This document shows, one piece after another, positions 8,072-15,097 of a stretch of DNA of 64,000 nt; within the stretch, counting starts at the first letter, position 1; each line of letters starts with the position of its first letter. The notes under the pieces were generated by a model. The model saw only the letters and a program-made list of their open reading frames with translations, was not told the origin of the DNA and made no database searches. Source of the DNA: Palsa-1447 sp964509885. GTDB taxonomy: Bacteria; Verrucomicrobiota; Verrucomicrobiia; Opitutales; Opitutaceae. The translations under genes and the position numbers were made by a program. Where the stretch lies: the NCBI GenBank assembly GCA_964509885.1, contig CAZDZL010000002.1, positions 62,001 through 126,000 of the forward strand, given 5' to 3'.

Positions 8072-9484
8072 CTAGTGGCTCCATTCCTCCTCTATCTCCT
8101 CAAGCGTGCGCCCCTTTGTCTCGGGGACAAGGCGCCACACCACAATCCCGAGGACCGCGCAGAACGCCGCGTAGGCGTAGAAGGGGAACGCATGGTTCAT
8201 CTCGCGCACGAACCAGGAGCCCTTGGCGTCCATGATCGGGAAGGTCTGGGTCACGCCGTAGTCCGCGGCCCACAGGAAGAAGGCGGCGAGCCCCAGCGCC
8301 CGGCCCCGGACCGCCGTCGGGAAGATCTCGGAGAGGATGACCCAGACCACCGGCCCCACCGAGAGGCCGAAGGCGGCGATGTAGAGGACGATGGAGAGCA
8401 GCATCCAGCCGGAGGACGCGCTCCTGTCGGTCATGAACTGGGCCATGGCGCCCATGGCGAGGAGGCTCGCGCCCATGCCCACGGCGCCGAGCAGCATGAG
8501 GGGCTTGCGGCCCCAGCGGTCGACGGAGGCGATGGCGACCAGCGTGAAGAGGACGCACGCCCCGTTGATGATGGCCTGCTGCAGAAGGCCCGCGTCCACG
8601 CCCGTGGAGGCGCTCATGTTCCTGAAGATGGTCGCCCCGAAATACATGAAGACGTTGATCCCCGTCACCTGCTGGAGCACGGCGAGCGTGATCCCGATGG
8701 CGAGCGGCTTGCGCAGCCTCGGGGAGAGGAGCTGCGACCAGCCCCCCTGATCGTGGGAGACGGCGGCCTTGACGCTCGCGTATTCCGAGTCGGCGAAGGC
8801 GGCGCCGCCCACCTTGGCGAGGACGGCCCTCGCCTCGGCGTCCCGCCCCATCTCGATCATCCAGCGGGGGCTCTCGGGGATCGGAAGGAGCAGGAGGGCG
8901 AAGACCACGGAGGGGGCGATGCCGGTGGCGAACATCCAGCGCCAGCCCGTGCTGATGAGCCACGCCTGGTCGCCGCCCCGGGCGATGTAGAAGTTGACGA
9001 GCGAGGTCGCCGCGAGGCCGACCACGATGGCGATCTGGTTGACCGCGACCATCCGGCCGCGGATGTGCGCCGGGGTGACCTCGGCGATGTACATCGGGGT
9101 CGAGATGGAGGCGATCCCGATGCCGACCCCGCCCAGGATGCGGAAGGCGATGAAGACCGCGATGTCCCTCGGGAGCGCCGTGCCGATGGCGGAGACGAAG
9201 AACATGGCCGCCGAGAGCAGGAGGGCCGGCTTGCGGCCGAGCCGGTCGGAGAGGGGCCCGACAAGGAGGACGCCGGCCGCGCAGCCGATCAGCACGCAGC
9301 CCGAGGCCCATCCCTTCATGAAGTCACCCAGGGCGAACCGCGCCGTCAGCGGCTCGATGGCGCCGGAGATGACGCCCGTGTCGTAGCCGAAGAGCAGGCC
9401 CCCGAACGTCGCCGCGAGGCAGATCGGCACGAGGTAGCGCAGGTTCACCGCCGCGGGGGCTGCCGTGTGCGCTTCGGGGCTCAT
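8072..9484 (-). CDS. Sugar porter family MFS transporter
   Basis: A 470-residue protein with 12 predicted membrane segments. Sugar-porter signatures are present: GGLLFGYDTGVISGA near residue 30, the DRLGRK loop, PESPRW in the middle, DRWGRK in the second half and PETKGRTLEEIEEEW at the C-terminus. Closest described types are proton symporters of the XylE/AraE kind. ATG 9484 (MSPEAHTAAP) is chosen; the frame is open upstream but only across the amidohydrolase gene. It would carry the monosaccharide or small glycoside into the cytoplasm after periplasmic GH127 action. It is separated from its neighbours by 29 and 43 bp. Confidence 0.92.
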   Translation of the reverse strand: MSPEAHTAAPAAVNLRYLVPICLAATFGGLLFGYDTGVISGAIEPLTARFALGDFMKGWASGCVLIGCAAGVLLVGPLSDRLGRKPALLLSAAMFFVSAIGTALPRDIAVFIAFRILGGVGIGIASISTPMYIAEVTPAHIRGRMVAVNQIAIVVGLAATSLVNFYIARGGDQAWLISTGWRWMFATGIAPSVVFALLLLPIPESPRWMIEMGRDAEARAVLAKVGGAAFADSEYASVKAAVSHDQGGWSQLLSPRLRKPLAIGITLAVLQQVTGINVFMYFGATIFRNMSASTGVDAGLLQQAIINGACVLFTLVAIASVDRWGRKPLMLLGAVGMGASLLAMGAMAQFMTDRSASSGWMLLSIVLYIAAFGLSVGPVVWVILSEIFPTAVRGRALGLAAFFLWAADYGVTQTFPIMDAKGSWFVREMNHAFPFYAYAAFCAVLGIVVWRLVPETKGRTLEEIEEEWSH

Positions 9485-9513
9485 CCGTGGTCCTGGGGCG
9501 GGACGGGCGGGCG

Positions 9514-10848
9514 CTAGGCCTTGGGCCAGTGCGCCTGCTCGTCGAAGTCGGGAAGGGACGCCTCGCGGAACGCCTCGCCGTGGATGAGGCGCCTCGGGGT
9601 CGAGGGCCTTGCGAGGAGCGAGTAGAGCTTGCGCGCGGAGAAGACGACCATGTCGGCGGGCGAGCCGGGGGCGATCCTGCCGTAGCCCGGCAGCCCCATG
9701 ATCGCGGCCGGCCCCGTGGTCACGACCGTCGGCGAGAAGGCGAGCCGGGTGTCCAGGTGGGCGACCCTCACGCTCTCTATGTAGACCTCCACCGGGTCGA
9801 AGTCGCCCCAGCCGATGAAGGCGTCGCGCACGTTGTCGCCCCCGCAGGCGACGGTCACCCCGGCGTCGATGAACTCGTGCAGGAGCGTCAGCCCGCGCCA
9901 CTGGGGCGTGAGCGGCGGGCCGAAGGCCGCGCCCGGGGGGCGCGGGCCCCGCGCGCGCCCCTGCAGGTGGAGGTTCGTGAGCGGCAGGCTTATGATCCCG
10001 ATGCCGGCCTCCTTCACGAGGGCGATCGTCTCCCTCGCCCGCTCGGGCGCCTGGACCGAGAGCGAGCAGTTGTGCCCGCAGGCGACCGGGTGGGGGAACT
10101 GGTTGCGCAGGACGGCCTCGGCCGTGGCGCGCAGGCACTCGGCATGGGCGAGATCGCTCTCGTCGACATGCAGGTCCAGGCCGATCCCGAGCTCCCGGGC
10201 CGCGGCCATCACGTTGTCGAGCTGCCTCGGCAGGTCGGGGTTGGGCTGCGGGAAGCCGCCCATCGCGGTGGCCCTGTGCCGGGAGCTGAGCTCGAGGATC
10301 CGGTCGGCCTCACCGCCGAAAAACTCCGAGAAGCGGAAGAGGCTCACGGTCTGTATCTCCATGCGGCCCCTCCACTCGGCGCGGAGCCGGTCCATGGCGA
10401 GGTGCGAGCCGGACCCCACCGTGCCGCTCGTGTCGATGTGGGAGCGCAGGGCGACCGTGCCGTGGGCCCACGCGCTGCGCAGCGCGAACTCCGCGCGGCG
10501 GTAGACGTCGTCCTCGTTCCAGTGGACGCTGTCCGCCGCCAGGATGCCGAGCGATTCCCAGAAGTCGCTGTGAACGCCCGGCGCCCGGTCCCAGGTGTGG
10601 CACTTGTCGAGGTGCGTGTGGACCTCGAGGAGGCCCGGGAAGACCAGCAGGCCCCCGAGGTCCGTCGAGGGGCCCGCGTGGGCCGCGCCCGCGGGGTCCG
10701 CGGAGTCGGTCACGGCGGCGATCCTCGCCCCGTCCACGAGGACGTCGCACTCGCGCCAGGGCTCCACCCCCGGGGCGTCCGCCGCCGCCGTGCCGAGCTG
10801 CGGCGGGAGGCAGGCCAGGGGGATTCGGGCCCGGCGGAAGAGGTGCAT
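9514..10848 (-). CDS. Amidohydrolase of the cytosine deaminase (CodA-like) family
   Basis: A 444-residue protein from ATG 10848 (MHLFRRARIP). Metal and catalytic motifs are in the expected order: HTH in EVHTHLDKCH, HVDE in LDLHVDESD (His plus Glu three residues on), GHN in CGHNCS, and the metal Asp in GGDNVRDAF. These match CodA-type deaminases that act on cytosine, N-isopropylammelide and related N-heterocycles. A deaminase beside GH127 and a pyrimidine-type binding protein suggests that the pathway substrate contains a ring amine or a nucleobase-like part. No signal peptide. It lies in the middle of the leftward operon, with a 175-bp gap to the TonB receptor upstream. Confidence 0.87.
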   Translation of the reverse strand: MHLFRRARIPLACLPPQLGTAAADAPGVEPWRECDVLVDGARIAAVTDSADPAGAAHAGPSTDLGGLLVFPGLLEVHTHLDKCHTWDRAPGVHSDFWESLGILAADSVHWNEDDVYRRAEFALRSAWAHGTVALRSHIDTSGTVGSGSHLAMDRLRAEWRGRMEIQTVSLFRFSEFFGGEADRILELSSRHRATAMGGFPQPNPDLPRQLDNVMAAARELGIGLDLHVDESDLAHAECLRATAEAVLRNQFPHPVACGHNCSLSVQAPERARETIALVKEAGIGIISLPLTNLHLQGRARGPRPPGAAFGPPLTPQWRGLTLLHEFIDAGVTVACGGDNVRDAFIGWGDFDPVEVYIESVRVAHLDTRLAFSPTVVTTGPAAIMGLPGYGRIAPGSPADMVVFSARKLYSLLARPSTPRRLIHGEAFREASLPDFDEQAHWPKA

Positions 10849-11023
10849 GGTGGAGGTGGCTGGGAGTCGGGGAGGGGGACGTGCGGCGTACGGCGCCCCC
10901 GCAAGGGGTTGCGCACGCACACCCTGTGGCCACACGGGCCGCCGCGCAAGGGACGAGGCGGCCCGGCGAAGCCCCGGGCCTGGCCCGGCGCGGACGCCAG
11001 GCCAGGCCCGACGGGCGCGCGGA
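10849..11023. other. Intergenic gap inside the six-gene unit
   Basis: A 175-bp non-coding stretch between the TonB receptor stop and the amidohydrolase start. It is very GC-rich and I see no copy of the 47-bp AraC-type element, no obvious -10/-35 pair and no hairpin with a T-tract. Read-through from the upstream promoter at 14.75 kb is therefore likely, but an internal promoter cannot be ruled out. Confidence 0.5.
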
Positions 11024-13576
11024 TCAGTAGTGGAGGCGCAGCGTGATGGAGGCCGATATCGGCGGGCGGACCGAGATCAGGCTGTTGCCCGCGTAGCTGA
11101 CGTCGATCGGGTCCAGGAGCCGCGAGTTGAGCATGTTCTTCACGTTGACGCGGACGTCCCAGTTGCCGCGGCCGTAGAAGACGAAGCCGTCGAGCTCGAC
11201 CTCCGGGGGGATGTAGAGCGTGTCCTGGTCGTTGGCGTACTGCTTGCCGACGAACTGCGGGCCCATGCCGATGCCCCAGCCGCTGGGATCGGAGTACTCG
11301 GCGAAGGCGTTGGCCTGGATCTGCGGGATGCCGGGGGCGCGCATGCGGCCGCCGGGCGGGAAGTACAGCGTGAAGTTCGGCGAGCCGACGCTCGTGCCGA
11401 ACGTCCCGTCGACCGGGGTCGCCGTGGAGAACGTGTCGAGGTAGTTGCCGGCCGCCTGGTAGAAGACGCCGTACGCGGTGGCCTCCTGGTAGGTGAAGTT
11501 CGCGTTCAGGTTCCAGGCCTTGCTGGGCTGGTACACCGCCTCGAGCTCGAGGCCGTTGTCCTTGATCGGGTACTTGCCGCCCGTGATCTGGGTGCCGTAC
11601 TTGAGCTGCTGGAACACGTCGCCGGCAAAGTAGAGCTTGTTCTGAAGGAAGCTCTGCTTGTAGCCGCCCTCGTAGAGGGTGCTCTTCGTGCTCAGCACCT
11701 GGTCCAGGTACACCGCGTCGACGCCGCCGAAGTTCGACGAGCCGAGGAGGCCGTCGACATGGTTGTACGTCAGGTAGAACGTCGAGGTGTCGGTGGGCTT
11801 GTAGGTCAGGCTGAAGAAGAACGACTGGTCGTAGATGCTCCGGCTGTTGTTGTAGCCCGTGTAGTTGGGCGAGGAGCCGCCCGCGGGGATGTAGACCGGG
11901 GTCGCCAGCGGGATGTAGGTGAAGAAGCTGTTGTAGTAGCCGTACTGCTCGAACGCCGGGTTCTTGCCGTCGACCGAGATGTAGTCGATGCGGTAGCCCG
12001 CCGTCAGCGTGATCTTCTTCGTCAGCTTGATGTCGTCCTGGAGGAACGCCGCCGTGTCGTAGGTGGTCTCGAGCACGTTGGCGACGTCGCCGGGGGCGGC
12101 GCTGTACCCGTTGGTGCCGGGGACGCGCAGGCCGCCGCCCCAGGTGTTGCCCTCGAGGGCGTAGCCCGGGTAGGCGATCTGCGAGAGCGGCTGCGAGAGG
12201 TCGTAGAAGCCGACCGGCTCCGTCTGGTAGTCCTGGTAGGCCGTGAGGGCCGAGTACTTGAAGTCGATGCCCGTGATGACGCTGTTCTCGTGCGTCATGA
12301 CGTCGAACCTGTCGCGGTACTCGGCGCGGTCCTGGATCGAGACGTCCTTCGGGACGTACTCGCTGTAGCCGACCTCCTCGGACTTGTTCGAGTGGCCCGT
12401 GCTCAGGAAGAGCCGGTTGACCAGGGAGGAGTCAGGGGTGAGGGACAGCGTGGCCTTCATCTGGCCCTGGGCGACGAACGCCCGCGCCACGTCGCCCGGG
12501 GCGATGAGGGCGACATCCGGCGAGAGATGGATCGTGTGGGCCGTGGCCGGGTTGACGATCGAGTAGGAGCCGTCCGCCGCGCTGCCGAACGTGAACGGCG
12601 GCGGGTTCGGGAAGGTGATGATGTCGTAGCCGAAGTAGGCCGTGCCGCCGGTGGTCGTCGGCGACGCCGGCCCAGCGATGTAGTTGCCGTTCTTGATGAA
12701 GTCCTCGGTCACGCGGCTGACGCCGGCGATCTCGTTCGTCCTGTCCTCATAGACCTGGACCCAGCTGTCGACCTTGAGCTTGGTGGTCGGCAGCCACGTG
12801 AGGGCGAAGTAGACGTCCTGCGTCTGGTCGTGGTCGTTGAGGTAGTACCCCTCGCCGTAGCGGCTCAGGTAGCTGACGCGGTAGGCGAGCTTGTCCGAGA
12901 TGGGCCCGCCGGTGTCGATCGTGAACTCGGGGTTCGAGTAGGAGTGGCCGCTGGCCCAGGAGCCGAACGTCAGGTCGACGTCCGTGTGGTCCCGGTCGAA
13001 GTACGGCTGCTTCATGATGAAGTCGACGTACCCGCCCGAGCCCTCGACCTGGGGGCCGTAGACGGCGGATCCCGGGCCCTTCACGATGTCAAACCCGTCC
13101 ACGCCGTTGAAGCTCGGCGGGGTCGAGTTGCGCGAGAAGGGCACCTGCTGGCCGCCCATGTAGAGCTGCGACAGGTCGCCGCGGATGTAGGGGACGGACG
13201 GGATGCCGTACTGCGCCGCCGAGTAGACGCCGGGCGCGAACTGGCCGAAGTCCATCGCGTTCTTCACCATGCGGTCGTTCTTCATCGCGGCGTTCACCTC
13301 CGAGACGGAGCGCGGGACGTCGAGGATGTTGCGGTCGTCGCCCATGACGTCGCCCACGGGGCGCACGGTCGGCAGGACCTGCTCCTCGATCGGGACGTCG
13401 GTGACGGTGTATTTCTCGAGCGTCGTCACCTGGTCCGGGGCGAGGGGGGCGGCGGTCGTCGTGGTGGTCGTTGTCGTGGTCGTCGTGGATTGCGCGCGGA
13501 GCCCGAGTGCGAGGCCTCCGAGTACGCAACCCGCCGCGGATGTAGTCCTAATCAGCTTGGCGATGTTCAGTTTCAT
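11024..13576 (-). CDS. TonB-dependent outer-membrane receptor
   Basis: An 850-residue protein. A signal peptide (about 1-29, ending LGLRAQ) is followed at once by a run of 11 Thr. The N-terminal half has plug-domain features (LDVPRSVSEVNAAM, PYIRGDLSQLYMGGQQVP, FDIVKGPGSAVYG), and the C-terminus ends in beta-barrel strands with a final aromatic Tyr (ASITLRLHY). No SusD partner is encoded nearby, as is usual for Verrucomicrobia TonB receptors outside Bacteroidetes-type loci. As the second gene of the unit it would import the substrate across the outer membrane. LEKYTVTDVPI just after the Thr run may be the TonB-box region. Confidence 0.93.
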   Translation of the reverse strand: MKLNIAKLIRTTSAAGCVLGGLALGLRAQSTTTTTTTTTTTAAPLAPDQVTTLEKYTVTDVPIEEQVLPTVRPVGDVMGDDRNILDVPRSVSEVNAAMKNDRMVKNAMDFGQFAPGVYSAAQYGIPSVPYIRGDLSQLYMGGQQVPFSRNSTPPSFNGVDGFDIVKGPGSAVYGPQVEGSGGYVDFIMKQPYFDRDHTDVDLTFGSWASGHSYSNPEFTIDTGGPISDKLAYRVSYLSRYGEGYYLNDHDQTQDVYFALTWLPTTKLKVDSWVQVYEDRTNEIAGVSRVTEDFIKNGNYIAGPASPTTTGGTAYFGYDIITFPNPPPFTFGSAADGSYSIVNPATAHTIHLSPDVALIAPGDVARAFVAQGQMKATLSLTPDSSLVNRLFLSTGHSNKSEEVGYSEYVPKDVSIQDRAEYRDRFDVMTHENSVITGIDFKYSALTAYQDYQTEPVGFYDLSQPLSQIAYPGYALEGNTWGGGLRVPGTNGYSAAPGDVANVLETTYDTAAFLQDDIKLTKKITLTAGYRIDYISVDGKNPAFEQYGYYNSFFTYIPLATPVYIPAGGSSPNYTGYNNSRSIYDQSFFFSLTYKPTDTSTFYLTYNHVDGLLGSSNFGGVDAVYLDQVLSTKSTLYEGGYKQSFLQNKLYFAGDVFQQLKYGTQITGGKYPIKDNGLELEAVYQPSKAWNLNANFTYQEATAYGVFYQAAGNYLDTFSTATPVDGTFGTSVGSPNFTLYFPPGGRMRAPGIPQIQANAFAEYSDPSGWGIGMGPQFVGKQYANDQDTLYIPPEVELDGFVFYGRGNWDVRVNVKNMLNSRLLDPIDVSYAGNSLISVRPPISASITLRLHY

Positions 13577-13664
13577 GTAGAGTACGTGTCTGCGGTTTGG
13601 GGGCCGCTGCGGCCCGTTGTATTCTTTTTCTTAGGGTTCCGTTGGTATGGGAAAGGGATCGCGA

Positions 13665-14699
13665 CTAGCCCGCCTTGGGCTCGGACGGGAGGAAGTCGAA
13701 GCTGACGAACTGCTCCATCGGGGGCGGGGCGTCCACGATCTTCAGGTCAACGAGGGCCTTCATGAGGGCCGTCATCCGCTCGCGCGTGATCAGCCCCGCG
13801 CGCTCGCCCTTGGCCGGGTCGCCCTCGACCAGCTGGTATCGCTTCATCGCGGCGATGGAATAGTCCATGAGCGGCTGGCTCTGGGAGGGGTCGTCGGCCT
13901 GGATCCTGGCGCGAGCCGCCGAGGCGTCGCCGTGGATGAACTCGACCCAGCCCCGCGTCGAGGCGGCGACGAACGCCCGGACCGCGTCGGGATGCTCGCG
14001 CGCGAACGAGAGGCTCGTGAAGATCACCCTGTAGGGGTCGTACCCGGAGTTCGCGATCAGGAGCGCGCGCGTCTTCTGGCCGTTCAGCTCGGCGAAGTAG
14101 GGCTCGTTCGTGATGAAGCACTGCTGGATGTACTCCTTGTCCGCCATGAAGCGGGCCAGGCCGTAGTCCGCGGGCACGACGTTGAACGCGATGCCGTAGT
14201 GGTTCTGCAGGTAGTCGATCCACGTGGAGCCCGCGATGGCCATGATCGTCTTTCCGTCCAGGTCCTTGAAGGTCCTCACCTTGCTTTCGTCGTGGACCAT
14301 GATCGCCTGCGGGTTGTGCTCCAGGTGCGCGCCCACGATGAGGAGGGGGGCGCCCCTCTTTACGGCCAGCACGACGTCGTCGCACGAGGCCATGGAGAGC
14401 TCCACCCGGCCGGTGGCGACCTTCTGGATGCCGTAGGAGCTGGGCCCGCCGGCGATGATCGTCACGTCGAGGCCCGCGTCCCTGTAGTAGTTCTTCACGA
14501 GCGCCTGGTATTCGCCGCCGTGCTCCGGCGCCGCATACCAGTCGAGCTGGAAGCCCACCTTCAGGAGCGGCTTTGCCGCCGACGGGCCCGCCGCGGCCGC
14601 AGTGGCCGGGGAATCCGGCGACTTGCTGCATCCCGACGCCAGTGCGACCGCCAGGAGAAGGCACCCGAATCTTATGTTTTTAGGGAAATCGAGCGTCAT
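13665..14699 (-). CDS. NMT1/ThiY-like substrate-binding lipoprotein
   Basis: A 344-residue protein from ATG 14699 (MTLDFPKNIRF). An in-frame ATG at 14732 gives a longer N-terminus. A lipobox is visible (LASGC, Cys at residue 24), so it is probably a membrane-anchored periplasmic lipoprotein. VGFQLDWYAAPEHGGEYQA and GLDVTIIAGG are typical of the NMT1/THI5-like family that binds hydroxymethylpyrimidine precursors, riboflavin or related small N-heterocycles. No ABC permease or ATPase is encoded with it here, so it either uses a distant ABC transporter or acts as a sensor or scavenger. It is the first gene after the second AraC-type operator. A 6-bp inverted repeat (14712-14717/14723-14728) lies just before the ATG. 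Confidence 0.85.
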   Translation of the reverse strand: MTLDFPKNIRFGCLLLAVALASGCSKSPDSPATAAAAGPSAAKPLLKVGFQLDWYAAPEHGGEYQALVKNYYRDAGLDVTIIAGGPSSYGIQKVATGRVELSMASCDDVVLAVKRGAPLLIVGAHLEHNPQAIMVHDESKVRTFKDLDGKTIMAIAGSTWIDYLQNHYGIAFNVVPADYGLARFMADKEYIQQCFITNEPYFAELNGQKTRALLIANSGYDPYRVIFTSLSFAREHPDAVRAFVAASTRGWVEFIHGDASAARARIQADDPSQSQPLMDYSIAAMKRYQLVEGDPAKGERAGLITRERMTALMKALVDLKIVDAPPPMEQFVSFDFLPSEPKAG

Positions 14700-14750
14700 C
14701 AAAAGAGATGCGCGGCCAACCCGGCCGCCCATTAGTTCTCAATGTGACAG

Positions 14751-14820
14751 AATGTACCGGAATAGCTGGCCTTGGTCTTCTCGAATTCTGAGAAAAAGCT
14801 CTCATTTTTTGTTCTCATGC
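14751..14820 (-). promoter_or_regulatory. Second copy of the AraC-type operator (14774-14820) with -10-like box (14751-14756)
   Basis: The 47 bp match the galM/araC element at 39 positions with no gaps. The minus-strand half-sites TGAGAG and CGAGAA keep their 21-bp spacing, and the final GAGAAGACC is identical. Seventeen bp downstream is TACATT, against TACACT in the other copy. A start near 14744 would give a leader of about 45 nt before ATG 14699, containing the GCGGCC/GGCCGC hairpin at 14712-14728. It precedes the six-gene unit from the binding lipoprotein to the Gfo/Idh gene. Confidence 0.7.
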
Positions 14821-15097
14821 CGGTAGGTGCGAGCGAAGGCTTGGTGCGTTTTGTCTTTTTGGATTAAGAATTTACAATCCGACGAAACGGAACCCATCCG
14901 CTTGGAAGGGCCTTGCGAGCGCGGATCTCCTCAGCCCTGAAACGGTGGGCAAATTGTGTCCTTTAGAATCCGTGTGTTGAAAATGGCCATGGACCCTCGT
15001 GGTGGTGGGCCAGGGCGAAAGGCGGGAGCGGGTCACCCCGCGATTAACGAGTATGGCCTCGATCTTGCAGGACAGCGCATCATGATCGGGGGACCGC
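14821..15097. other. Intergenic region before the S9-like gene
   Basis: A 277-bp stretch with lower GC than the flanking operon. It contains only very short reading frames and no recognised RNA. GGGGGA at 15088-15093 may be the ribosome-binding site for the TTG start at 15098. I see no convincing promoter pair. Confidence 0.4.

Noticed and set aside
13590..13640. Terminator (GGGCCGC/GCGGCCC followed by T-rich DNA)
   Set aside because: The T-rich side is on the plus strand, where no gene ends; for the leftward operon it has no T-tract.
10595..13705. Very long open frame (over 1000 codons) on the plus strand opposite the TonB receptor
   Set aside because: It is Arg/Val/Gly-rich with no motif, and mirrors a real receptor; high GC suppresses stops on the opposite strand.
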